NCBI GenBank assembly: GCA_026004015.1
Contig: BPIH01000004.1
Coordinates: forward strand, 1 to 64,000
Reading direction: 5' to 3'
DNA length: 64,000 nt
Source: Chloroflexota bacterium
GTDB lineage: Bacteria > Chloroflexota > Limnocylindria > Limnocylindrales > CSP1-4
Shown here piece by piece: positions 11,075 through 20,429 of this stretch (the stretch's first letter is position 1; each line of letters begins with the position of its first letter). The notes under the pieces were generated by a model that made no database searches, was not told the origin of the DNA, and worked only from the letters and a program-made list of their open reading frames with translations. A program made the position numbers and the translations under genes.

Positions 11075-11589
11075 CCGGAGCGCCGGCCGACGCCGCCGAG
11101 CCCAGATCGAAGACCGAGAGGAGTTCGGCGATGTCGGGTCGGAGCGCCTCGACCTGGGCGCGGACCGCCTCCGGGTCGAGCTCCAGGGCGACGAGGGTGG
11201 CCGTCGACCGCTCGGTCGTCAGCTCGGGCGAGGCCCTCGAGGCGGTGAACCGGTCGCGAACGAGCCAGGCGGCCGCGGGCACGAGCCATAGGCTGCCGAG
11301 TTCGCCAGTCGATCGTCAGTCGCTCGGCGATTTCCCGGGTGCCGAGCCCGGCGGCGAGGAGCCGAAGCACCTCGAACTCGCGGCGTGAGAGCGGCTGGGG
11401 AACGGGTGGCACCCCCGCCGGCGGGATCGCCGTCCGGAGATGTCGCCCGGCTCGAGCCGGGAGGGTGCCGACCGGGCCGGGATCTCCGACCGGACGGAGG
11501 AGGTGGACGAGGTACGTCGGCGCCCCGGTTTCGTGGGAGCAACTCGATCGCGCGGGCTGACGGGCGGTGGGCCGCCGACCCGCTCCCAA
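11037..11589 (-). pseudogene. LuxR-type HTH regulator remnant
   Basis: Minus frame: QPLSRREFEVLRLLAAGLGTREIAERLTIDW then frame loss; a second frame (11037..11282) carries LVRDRFTASRASPELTTERSTATLVALELDPEAVRAQVEAL. N-terminal region short, ends just after the ssrA terminator. Confidence 0.45.
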
Positions 11590-11597
11590 ACGAGAAC

Positions 11598-11617
11598 GGC
11601 CCGCCGGAGGGCGGGCC
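11598..11617 (-). terminator. Hairpin downstream of ssrA
   Basis: GGCCCGCC GGAG GGCGGGCC; on the minus strand followed by GTTCTCGTTT. Confidence 0.7.
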
Positions 11618-11633
11618 GCCGCGATGATGCCGA

Positions 11634-12011
11634 TGGTGGAGATGGGGGAGAGTCGAACTCCCCGTCCAGAGCCCTTCGCCAGGGACCAGCTACGAGCGTG
11701 TCCGGTGGTTTGTCGTCGATCGGTCGGCCGGCCACCGGCAGCCTGCCGGCCGATCCAGCCACGTGTCCCGAAACTGGGCTTGGCTCCGGCCCACGCGGCG
11801 CTCGGCCGGGCTGCAGCCCCGCTTCATGACGCTTCCACGACCCGCGGGGCGGAGGTCGCTTCCACGCTCACCTAGGCGGCCTTAGGCCGCGAGGGCGAGA
11901 GCAGACTGGCGGTTGCCAGTTACTTCGATTTGCCGCCTGTTTTCCGAGGCCTGACGGCACCTCGGCTCGCGTTCCCTGACAGCCAGACCCTGTCGAGACC
12001 ACGCATCCCCA
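11634..12011 (-). ncRNA. ssrA: tmRNA (ssrA)
   Basis: 5' GGGGATGCGTGGTCTCGACAGGG pairs with 3' GGACGGGGAGTTCGACTCTCCCCCATCTCCACCA; tag ORF GGC AAC CGC CAG TCT GCT CTC GCC CTC GCG GCC TAA = (A)GNRQSALALAA preceded by AGTAACT. Confidence 0.95.
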
Positions 12012-12106
12012 GGGTCGAACGCCAGTACGGGCGTTCCAGGCCATTCTAGCCGATCGGCCTCGGCCGGCCAAGGCCCTCGTGTCGGGCTCGCGACGGGCGC
12101 CCTGCC

Positions 12107-12637
12107 TCAGCCGCGGCGCGCCTCGGCGAGCTCGCGTTCGATCTCCCGCCGGGCGTCCCGCTCGGCGATCGCCCGCCGCCGGTCGTGCTGGCGGCGGCCC
12201 CGGGCGAGGCCGAGCTCGACCTTCGCCAGGCCCCGCTCGGTCAGGTAGAGGCGGAGGGGGACGAGGGTCAGTCCCTTCGTCGCCGTCCGGCCGAGGAGGG
12301 CGTCGATCTGGGCTCGGTGGAGGAGGAGCTTCCGGTCACGCTTCGGCTCGTGGGCGAAGCGAGCGGCGCCGGGCCAGGGCCCGATGTGGGCGCCGACGAG
12401 CCACGCCTCGCCGCGCTCGATCCGGGCGTAGGCGTCGGCGAGGTTGACCCGCCCCGCCCGGATCGACTTGATCTCGCTCCCGGTGAGGACGAGGCCGGCC
12501 TCGACGGTGTCCTCGATGTCGTAGTCGTGGCGGGCCTTCCGGTTGACGGCGATCGTCTGCGACGTCGGGCCCCTTCCGGCTGCGGTCGGCCGTTGTCCCG
12601 TCGGTGGGGAGGGTCTCGAGCGTGGCGTCTTCGTCAT
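12107..12637 (-). CDS. smpB: SsrA-binding protein SmpB
   Basis: NRKARHDYDIEDTVEAGLVLTGSEIKSIRAGRVNLADAYARIERGEAWLVGAHI...RKLLLHRAQIDALLG. Confidence 0.95.
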   Translation of the reverse strand: MTKTPRSRPSPPTGQRPTAAGRGPTSQTIAVNRKARHDYDIEDTVEAGLVLTGSEIKSIRAGRVNLADAYARIERGEAWLVGAHIGPWPGAARFAHEPKRDRKLLLHRAQIDALLGRTATKGLTLVPLRLYLTERGLAKVELGLARGRRQHDRRRAIAERDARREIERELAEARRG

Positions 12638-12678
12638 CGGCTCGGGCAGCGACCGGGGTGCCCATCGCCCGGACGCAC

Positions 12679-12708
12679 GAACGCCGGCCCGCTGAGGGAC
12701 CGGCGTTC
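12679..12708 (-). terminator. Hairpin downstream of the 16-codon micro-ORF
   Basis: GAACGCCGG ... CCGGCGTTC inverted repeat. Confidence 0.5.
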
Positions 12709-12736
12709 CTGCTCCGTTCCACCCGCAGGGCGTCGC

Positions 12737-12787
12737 CTAGGCGTCGATCTCCTGCGAGGTGGTGCGGCGACTCGGACAATCGGTCAC
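12737..12787 (-). CDS. Candidate 16-aa micro-ORF MTDCPSRRTTSQEIDA
   Basis: GTG start 9 nt after AAAGGAGG (AAAGGAGGTGATGTGCA-GTG), stop TAG, downstream hairpin. Confidence 0.45.
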   Translation of the reverse strand: MTDCPSRRTTSQEIDA

Positions 12788-12980
12788 TGCACATCACCTC
12801 CTTTCGTTCGAGCGAACCGTACTCGATCGGCGCCGAATGCGCAAGCCGCCCGCCCTGCCGTGGCCGCCCATGGTCGCCCGCCCCGCCGGCCGCTCCGGGG
12901 CCGCCCTTCCTCCGCGACCGCCCACCGAGGACCTCCGTCGCCGGGCGCCCACCCCGCCGCCGGCGGGCCGGGGACGCCCG

Positions 12981-14381
12981 CTACGCCGCCCGCCGCAGGA
13001 ACGACGACTGCGACGTCGCGTCGCCGAGCAGCTCGAGGGCCTTGTCGAGGGTCGGGTCGTCGGTGGGGCTTGAGGGTGTCGCCTCCACGACGACGTCCGG
13101 CCGGAGCCCCGTGCCGTGGATCCAGCGCTTGTTCGGCGTCAGCCACTTGGCGACGGTGAGGCGGAAGCCGCCGGCGTCGTCGGAGAGGAGCGACCACTGC
13201 TGGACGGTGCCCTTGCCGAAGGTCTGCTGGCCGACGAGGGTCGCCCGGCCCGTGTCCTGGAGGGCGCCGGCGAGGATCTCGCCGGCCGAGGCCGTCCCCC
13301 GGTCGACGAGGGCGATGACCCGGATCGAAGGGTCGGTCGCCAGGCCGCCCGGCTTGGCCTCGGTGGCGATCTGATTGCCGCGGGCGTCCTCCTGCCAGAA
13401 GATGGGCCCCGAGGCGATGAGCTCGCTGGCGATGTCCCGCGCCGCGGTCGTGTAGCCGCCCGGGTTGCCCCGAAGGTCGAGGACGAGCTTCTTCACCCCG
13501 ACCCCCACGAACCGCTCCAGGGCGGCGTGGAACTGCTCGGCGCTGTTGCTCGAGAAGGCGGAGAGGCGGATGTAGCCGACGGTCCCACCGGCCAGCTCGC
13601 GGACGATGACCTCGCGCTGGACGATGACGTCGCGGACGATGGCGATGTCGCGCCGCTCGCCGCCCCGCTCGATGGTGAGGACGACCTCGGTCCCCTTCTT
13701 GCCGCGGATCCGGTCGCGAGCCTCGTCGATGGTCAGGCCGTCGACGGTCCGGCCGTCGACGGCGACCACGACGTCGCCCGGCAGGAGCCCCGCCTTCTCG
13801 GCCGGGGAGTCGGCGAGGGGCGCCACGATGACGAGTCGACAGTCGGGGCCGAGGGCGACGCAGCTGCTCGTCTGGCCGGCCGAATCGATCGTCCCGATCT
13901 CCGCCCCGATCCCCTCGAACTGACCGGACAGATCCTGGAGGCTCCGCTGGTACTCCTCGGAGGTGAGATACGAGGAGTACGGGTCGCCGAGGGCCTCGAA
14001 CATGCCCTTGATCGCCCCCTCGACGAGCTTCTTGCGGTCGACCTCGCCGCCGGCGTACTGCTCGGTGACGGCCCGGTACGCCTCCCAGAAGGGGGCGAAG
14101 AGCTCCTCCTCGGGCGGCGTGCCGGGGGTCGTCGCCAGCTGGCGACCGAGGGAGAAGCCCGAGAGGAAGAGGGCGGCCCCGGCGAGGATGGCGACGACGA
14201 CGACGGCAAGGACGAGGAATGGTCCCGACGATCTGAGAGGGGTCGGTGGCTGCTGGAAGCCGCCGGTCCCGATCCCCGGCGGGGTCGGCCCGCTGCTCGG
14301 GGCGTCGGTTGGCGGCGCCGTCGGCGGCGGGTTCGCCTCGCTCGCGGGCGGGGCGGGCTCGGGGGGCTGGAAGGCTGTCAT
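12981..14381 (-). CDS. ctpA: Carboxy-terminal processing protease (S41, PDZ)
   Basis: LGDPYSSYLTSEEYQRSLQDLSGQFEGIGAEIG, VLDLRGNPGGY, RGTASAGEILAGALQD, GKGTVQQW. Confidence 0.93.
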   Translation of the reverse strand: MTAFQPPEPAPPASEANPPPTAPPTDAPSSGPTPPGIGTGGFQQPPTPLRSSGPFLVLAVVVVAILAGAALFLSGFSLGRQLATTPGTPPEEELFAPFWEAYRAVTEQYAGGEVDRKKLVEGAIKGMFEALGDPYSSYLTSEEYQRSLQDLSGQFEGIGAEIGTIDSAGQTSSCVALGPDCRLVIVAPLADSPAEKAGLLPGDVVVAVDGRTVDGLTIDEARDRIRGKKGTEVVLTIERGGERRDIAIVRDVIVQREVIVRELAGGTVGYIRLSAFSSNSAEQFHAALERFVGVGVKKLVLDLRGNPGGYTTAARDIASELIASGPIFWQEDARGNQIATEAKPGGLATDPSIRVIALVDRGTASAGEILAGALQDTGRATLVGQQTFGKGTVQQWSLLSDDAGGFRLTVAKWLTPNKRWIHGTGLRPDVVVEATPSSPTDDPTLDKALELLGDATSQSSFLRRAA

Positions 14382-14555
14382 CGTCTCACACCACTGGCGC
14401 TCGGGAGCGGGGCCGCGTCGGGACGCGCGGTCGTTCTTCGTTCGATCCTACGCCGATCGGGCGGAGTGTGGATCCGGCGGGCCGCCGGACCCGGTGGCCG
14501 GGCTCCCGAGGGTGAGTCTGGAGCCCTCACCTCGGCGGTCGGAGCCCGTCCGAGG

Positions 14556-15476
14556 TCAGCGGAGGAGGTACGTCCGGACCGAGATCCAGGAGCCGACGGT
14601 TCCCAGCCCGAGCCCGGCGGCGAGGACGACGATGGCCACGTCCCGGGCGAGGCTGCCGAGCTGGAGCGGGAGGATGCGGAAGAAGTCGAACAGGAAGCGG
14701 CCGATGGGCTCGGCGGCGAGGCCGAGGAGCCCGAGGGTGACGAGGGAGCCGAGGAGGCCGACGAAGGCGCCCTCGAAGACGAAAGGCCAGCGGATGAAGG
14801 CGTCGGAGGCGCCGACGAGGCGCATGATCTCGATCTCGTCGGCTCGGGCGAGGACCGCGAGGCGAATGGTGTTGACGACGATGAAGAGGACGATGAGCCC
14901 GACGACGACGAGCACGACCGCCCCGGCCATCCGGAGGATGTTCGTGACCGTCAGGACCCGGTCGACGAGGTTCTCGATGTCGATGACCGATTCGACGATC
15001 CGCTCGTTCCGGAGCCGATCGGTGATCTCACCCGCCACCCGCGGATCGGCGAGCTTCACCTCGAGGCTCGCCCGGAGCGGGTTCTCGTCGAGGTAGCGGG
15101 TCAGATCCTCCTCGCCCTGGGCGGCGAGGCGCTCGCGGAAGCGGGCGAGGGCCTCCTCCTTCGAGACGTAGTCGACGGAGCGGACCCCTGGCTCGGCCAG
15201 GAGCCGGCGCCGGAGGGCATCGATCTCGGCCGCCGGGGCGTCGTCGCGGAGGTCGGCAACGACCTCGACCTTCTGCTCGACGAACTCGAGGCCGGCCAGA
15301 AGCCCGGCCTGGAGGATCCAGAAGCCGGCCAGCAGGACGAGCATGAGGGTCATCGTCGCCGTGGCGGCGAGGCTCATGAGGGCGTTCCGCCAGAAGCCCT
15401 GCCAGGCTCGACGGAGGCTGAAGGCGAGAAACCGGAGCACGACCGTCGACCGTTCAGTCGTCGTGGTGGTAGGCAC
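14556..15476 (-). CDS. ftsX: Cell division protein FtsX
   Basis: [34 protein letters not shown]...[34 protein letters not shown]; adjacent to ftsE. Confidence 0.92.
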   Translation of the reverse strand: MPTTTTTERSTVVLRFLAFSLRRAWQGFWRNALMSLAATATMTLMLVLLAGFWILQAGLLAGLEFVEQKVEVVADLRDDAPAAEIDALRRRLLAEPGVRSVDYVSKEEALARFRERLAAQGEEDLTRYLDENPLRASLEVKLADPRVAGEITDRLRNERIVESVIDIENLVDRVLTVTNILRMAGAVVLVVVGLIVLFIVVNTIRLAVLARADEIEIMRLVGASDAFIRWPFVFEGAFVGLLGSLVTLGLLGLAAEPIGRFLFDFFRILPLQLGSLARDVAIVVLAAGLGLGTVGSWISVRTYLLR

Positions 15477-16233
15477 CCCGGGGCTCGTCGCGGACGATCC
15501 GCCCTTCCTCGAGGGCGACGACCCGCCGCCGGAGGGCCGTCACGACCTCGGCGTTGTGGGTCGCCATGAGGACCGTCACCCCGAGCTCGTTGATCCGGAG
15601 CAGGAGCTGGATGATCTCCCAGGCGATGAGCGGGTCGAGGTTGCCAGTCGGCTCGTCGGCGATGATGAGGCGCGGATCGTGGACGAGGGCTCGAGCGATG
15701 GCCGTCCGCTGCTGCTCGCCGCCGGACAGCTGGCTCGGCAGCTGGTCCGCCTGGTTCGTCAGGCCGACGAGGGCGAGGACCCGGTCGACGGCCGGCCGGA
15801 TCCGGCGTCCCGGGGTTCCCGTCACCTCGAGGGCGAAGGCGACGTTCTCGCGGACCGTCTTGCGCGGCAGGAGCTTGAAGTCCTGGAAGACGATTCCGAT
15901 CCGCCGGCGCAGCTTCGGGACCTCGCGGCGGGGGAGGCGGGCGACGTCGAGGCCGTCGACGAAGACGCTGCCGTGGCTCGGCAGCTCGTCGCGGATGAGG
16001 AGCTTGATGAGCGTGCTCTTGCCCGCCCCCGACGGGCCGACGAGGAAGACGAAGTCGCCCTCGGGGATCGCCAGGTCGACGTCGCGGAGGGCAGTCCGTC
16101 CGTTCGGGTACGTCTTCGTGACGTCGTGGAGCCGGACGACGGCCCGTGGCTCGCCGGGCAGGGGTAGGGGGCGCCCGAGGAGGCGATCCTTCAGGGAGCG
16201 TACGCCGCTCCCGGGGCTGATGGTCATCGTCAT
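15454..16233 (-). CDS. ftsE: Cell division ATP-binding protein FtsE
   Basis: [43 protein letters not shown]...[33 protein letters not shown]. Confidence 0.95.
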   Translation of the reverse strand: MTMTISPGSGVRSLKDRLLGRPLPLPGEPRAVVRLHDVTKTYPNGRTALRDVDLAIPEGDFVFLVGPSGAGKSTLIKLLIRDELPSHGSVFVDGLDVARLPRREVPKLRRRIGIVFQDFKLLPRKTVRENVAFALEVTGTPGRRIRPAVDRVLALVGLTNQADQLPSQLSGGEQQRTAIARALVHDPRLIIADEPTGNLDPLIAWEIIQLLLRINELGVTVLMATHNAEVVTALRRRVVALEEGRIVRDEPRGAYHHDD

Positions 16234-16503
16234 CGAAGGCTCCGCGGACCGAGGGGCCGGCCAGGGGTACGACCGGCAGGGCGAGCTCCGTCCACGGGCA
16301 CGGCGTCGGGAGCCACGTCCCTTGGAGGCTACCATCCCCGGGCGCGCGGGACAACGCCGCCCTCTGGATCCGCACCGGCCCGGGCGCGACCGCGAGCCGG
16401 GGTCTCCCGTCGGCGACGGCCGGGCCTACACTGTCGTCGAGCGCCCCACCGACCGGCGGCCGCAGCGGCGACGGACGCGGCGAGGGCCAGTGCGGAGGGA
16501 ACC

Positions 16504-17005
16504 GTGGAGACCCTGACGATCCAGAGCGACGAGCTCGAGGTCGTCGTGCTGCCGAGCGAGGGCGCCCGCCTCCATTGCCTCCGGGCCTTCGGCCACGACC
16601 TCCTCCGCACCCCCGCCGACCCGGCCGTCCATCGGGCCGACCCCTACTTCTGGGGCGCATACGTCATGGCTCCCTGGTGCAACCGGCTGGAGGCCGTCCC
16701 CGTTCGGGTCGGGAGCCGAACGATCGACCTGCCGGCGAACTTCCCCGATGGGTCGGCCATCCACGGCCAGCTCGTCCTGGCGCCGTGGTCGATCGAGGGC
16801 GACGGCCGACTCCGGGTCCGCGGTGGCGGGGCCGGGTGGCCGTGGCCGTACGAGGCCACCCTCGACGTCGCCGTCGCCGGCCCGCGGCTCCGCGTCGTCC
16901 TGGAGCTGACGAACAGGAGTGACGAACCGATGCCGGCCGGCCTCGGCCTCCATCCCTGGTTCGTCGAGCCCGTCCTCGTCGCCGTGAGGGCTGACCGGGT
17001 CTCCA
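16504..17005 (+). pseudogene. Aldose 1-epimerase-like protein, C-terminus missing
   Basis: ARLHCLRAFGHDLLRTP...YFWGAYVMAPWCNRLEAVPVRVGSRTIDLPANFPDGSAIHGQ...GLGLHPWF; family signature stops abruptly near 17000. Confidence 0.6.
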
Positions 17006-17006
17006 C

Positions 17007-17303
17007 GTGTCGACGGTCGAGCTCCGCTCGGGAGCCTACCTCCAAGTCGACGTCATTCCCGCCACCGGGGGTCCGTACTTCACGACGAACATCGAAGATG
17101 GCGTCGCCCTCGCCGACGAATCCCTCCGAGCCGAGTTCGCCGCTCGCTTCCCGGACGCCTGGGCCCGGATCGAGGCGCGCCGTCGCTTCATGGCCGAGGC
17201 GCTCGGCATCGAGCTCCACCCCGACGTCCTGCCCTTCTCGAACCTGCCCGCCTATCTGCCGCCCTTCCTCCTCCGGCCCGAGCGGGCGATGGCGCTCGCC
17301 TGA
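17007..17303 (+). pseudogene. C-terminal fragment resembling M24/Xaa-Pro aminopeptidase-like proteins
   Basis: LQVDVIPATGGPYFTTNIEDGVALADESLRAEFAARFPDAWARIEARRRFMAEALGIELHPDVLPFSNLPAYLPPFLL; family assignment from memory of the pattern only. Confidence 0.4.
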
Positions 17304-17348
17304 TCGCGGCCGGCTCCCTGGGTCCGGCCGGCCCCTCGTGGTTCCCGG

Positions 17349-18474
17349 CTAGTCGGCCGAGGTTGCGGCGAGCGGGGCGCCGGTCGCCTGGCGCTCGAGC
17401 TCGGCGATCATGAAGGCATCGAGCTCGCCGTCCAGAACCGCCGTCGTGTTCGAGGTCTCGACGCCGGTCCGGAGGTCCTTGACGAGCTGGTAGGGGTGGA
17501 GGACGTAGCTCCGGATCTGGTTGCCCCAGCCCGCCACGACCGGCTCACCTTTGAGCTTCCGGATCTCGGCTTCCTTCTCGGCGAGGGCGCGCTCCAGGAG
17601 GCGGGCCTTCAGGACCCGGAGCGCGTTCTCCTTGTTCTGAGCCTGGCTCCGTTCGTTCTGGCTCTGGGCGACGATCCCGGTCGGGAGGTGGGTCAGCCGG
17701 ACCGCCGAATCGGTCTTGTTCACGTGCTGGCCGCCGGCCCCTTGGCTCCGGAACGTCTCGACCCGGATCTCGTCCCAGTCGATCTCGATCTCGACCTCGT
17801 CCTCGACCTCGGGCAGGACCTCGACGAGGGCGAACGTCGTCTGGCGGCGCCGCTGGGCGTCAAAGGGGCTGATCCGGACGAGCCGGTGGACGCCGTGCTC
17901 CGCCCGCAGCCAGCCGTAGGCGTAGCGGCCGTTGACGGCGACGGTGACGCTCTTGAGGCCCGTCTCCTCGCCCTCCGTCGCGTCGACGATCTCGGTCGCG
18001 AAGCGGTGCCGCTCGGCCCAGCGGAGGTACATCCGGAGGAGCATCTCCGTCCAGTCGGTGGCTTCGGTGCCGCCGGCGCCGGCCGAGATCGAGAGGAGGG
18101 CGTTCCGCTCGTCGTAGGGTCCCGAGAAGAGGAGGGCGGTCCGCTCGCGCTCGAAGTCGCGGGTGAGAGCGGCGGCCTCCCGCTCGAGCTCGGCTCGGAG
18201 CTCCTCGTCGTCCGACTCCTCGACGAGCTCGGCGAGGGTGATGAGATCGTCAGCGCGCGCTTCGAGGCCGCGCCAGGTGGCGATCTCCGAGCGGAGGTCC
18301 TCGGCCCGCCGGAGGGTCTGCTGGGCCGTCCGCTGGTCGGCCCAGAAGTCGGGGGCGAGGGTCAGGGCATCGAGGTCGGCGAGCTGACGCTCCTTCGCCC
18401 CGAGGTCAAAGACGCCCCGAGGTCGACCGGATGCGATCGGCGAGGGCGCGGGCGGCGGCGAGGTCCATCTCCAT
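17349..18474 (-). CDS. prfB: Peptide chain release factor 2 with programmed +1 frameshift
   Basis: N-part MEMDLAAARALADRIRSTSGRL-CTT TGA C (TGA at 18406-18408) then +1 frame DLGAKERQLADLDALTLAPDFW...; GAGGQHVNKTDSAVRLTHLPTG. Confidence 0.95.
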
Positions 18475-18698
18475 CAGCTCCGGGCTCGCAGATCCTGGAG
18501 CAGGAGCGGTCGCAGCTCGATGAGCCGGAGGGCCGTCTTGCTCCGGGCGACGACGGGGTTCACGCAGGGGCAGTAGCTGTTGTGGGGGCAGATGCCGCAA
18601 TTTCCGTCGCAATCGAGGGCGGCGGCGTAGCTGCAGGTCCGACAGTCTCGTTCGCAGGCGATGAGATCGACGAAAGACGCTTCCTCGGCCTGCTTCAC
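18474..18698 (-). CDS. Small cysteine-rich protein (putative metal/Fe-S binding)
   Basis: LIACERDCRTCSYAAALDCDGNCGICPHNSYCPCVN: C-x3-C-x2-C-x7-C-x3-C-x2-C-x5-C-x-C; abuts the prfB start. Confidence 0.6.
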   Translation of the reverse strand: MKQAEEASFVDLIACERDCRTCSYAAALDCDGNCGICPHNSYCPCVNPVVARSKTALRLIELRPLLLQDLRARS

Positions 18699-19034
18699 CT
18701 ATCCCTCACTGCTGCGGTGTTCGTTGACCTTCGCCCGCGAACCGGACGGGATTCGTCGGGGCGCGGGTACCGAGGGAGAGTATAGGGTGGGGATCTCCCT
18801 TCGCCAAGGGGGAACTTCGACGCCGCCCGTTATGGACCCTGATGGCCGACCGGGGTGCCCCGCGGCCGAAGTGGCCGACATCGAGGCCATCCCGTGGGAC
18901 CGCCCCGAGCCCGCCGCCGACGGTCGAGCGCGACATCACCGGCTGGTCCGTGGTCGGGTTCGATCGGCCACTGCCGCATCATTGTGGCACTTGACGGCGG
19001 TGGTTCCATTGGCTAAACGTGCGAAGGAGCCCCA

Positions 19035-19787
19035 GTGGTTGCTACGCCAACCCAACGAAGGCGTCGCGCAAGGATGGTGGTCCTCTTGGTCACCGCCGCC
19101 TTGTTGTTGGCGTCAGCGCCGAATGCGACCGGTGTCCCAACGAGTGCCTGGGCTACGGACATTGAAGCCTACGCGCGTGATTACGCCACCGATCTGGACG
19201 AAGCGAGACGACGGCTCCAGCTCCAGGCGCGGGTCGATGATGCCGGCGCGCTGATTGACGAGGCTGAACCGGAAGCATACGGTGGGCACTGGCTTGAGCA
19301 CGCCCCGACGTTCAAGCTGGTTGTCGCCGTCAAAGTCGGTCACGGGAAGGAGCTCGTAGAACGCTACTTCGCCGCCATCTCGTCTGAGGTGCCCGTAGAG
19401 GTGCGCGCTGTCGACCACTCTCTACGCGAGCTTCGTCAGTTGGTTCAGGAGCTTGTGGGCTTGCAGTCCGACGAATTCGGATTTGACGCCTACATCGATC
19501 TGGAGGGGTAACGGGGTCCAGGTCCGTGTTTTGCACACTCAGGAGTTCCTGCACGGCGTTTCCGCTCGGAACTTCTCATTACCCGGCTTCGTCCGGATCG
19601 TTGAGGTCGGTGGGGCTCGCTGCACCAACAACTGCGATGTATGGCGGGTGGACGGTCTGACAACGGCAAAGCACTGCGGCAACACGCCGCGTCTTGGGTC
19701 GAACCCTACGGCTACATCGATGCGATCTATGTCGCTTCGAACTACGTCGAAGGCGGCCTGAACGTGACCATCAAGACGACGCCATGA
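19035..19787 (+). pseudogene. S1-family (trypsin-fold) secreted protease remnant
   Basis: Signal peptide VVLLVTAALLLASAPNATG; prodomain-like region; frameshift ~19510; RCTNNCDVWRVDGLTTAKHCG (TAxHC catalytic His motif); tail YGYIDAIYVASNYVEGGLNVTIKTTP*; no Asp/Ser motifs. Confidence 0.5.
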
Positions 19788-20365
19788 CGCCCTGGAAGGC
19801 GTGCCGCTACCCGTCACGCTCCGTCGCTCGTGCTGCGAGGCCGGGGCAGCCCGCCGGTGCTCCGTCGCGGTTCAGCTACGCCGCGTCCCTCGTCGCGTTC
19901 GTGGCCGTGCTTGCGTCCTGCAGCTTCGCCGGACCGCCGGCGACTGACGGGCCGTCGTCGTTCTCGCCGGCACCCTCGACCGATGCGCGCTCCCCAGTGG
20001 ACACGGACACGGGGCGCACGACCTGGGTGCTCGTGTCCGGCACGATCCAGGGCCGCCCGATCCCGCTCCTGCCGGATCACCCGATCACCCTCGTCGTTAC
20101 CGGCAGCCAGCTCTCGGGCGCCTCGGCATGCAATTCCTACTGGGCCGACGTCGAACGGTCCGATCACGCCGTGCGGCTGACGAACATCGTGACGACGGCC
20201 ATGGACTGCGGAGACGGGGAGGTCATGGCGGCCGACGAAGCCTACCTCTCGGTGGTCCCGCTCGTGACACGGATCGACGACGCCAGCCCCGACCGCCTGG
20301 TTCTCGAGGGTCCTGGGGTTCGCCTGGAGTTCCGCCCGGCACCGCTCGAGGGGCAGGGCGGCTGA
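19784..20365 (+). CDS. META-domain (HslJ-like) putative lipoprotein
   Basis: Lipobox-like LASCSF; WVLVSGTIQGRPIPLLPDHPITLVVTGSQLSGASACNSYWADVE...AMDCGDGEVMAADEAYL. Confidence 0.6.
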   Translation: MTPWKACRYPSRSVARAARPGQPAGAPSRFSYAASLVAFVAVLASCSFAGPPATDGPSSFSPAPSTDARSPVDTDTGRTTWVLVSGTIQGRPIPLLPDHPITLVVTGSQLSGASACNSYWADVERSDHAVRLTNIVTTAMDCGDGEVMAADEAYLSVVPLVTRIDDASPDRLVLEGPGVRLEFRPAPLEGQGG

Positions 20366-20429
20366 TCCACGGTCGGATCGCTCGCCGGCTCGTCCGGTGC
20401 CGACCCGTCGGGATCGTCGCCGGCGGGCC

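Noticed and set aside
12793-12806. Plus-strand ATCACCTCCTTTC resembling the 3' end of a 16S rRNA gene
   Set aside because: Only ~13 nt match and no upstream 16S sequence; it is the complement of a strong Shine-Dalgarno on the minus strand.
18406-18408. In-frame TGA in prfB as a pseudogene mutation
   Set aside because: Matches the conserved CTT TGA C programmed frameshift of RF2.
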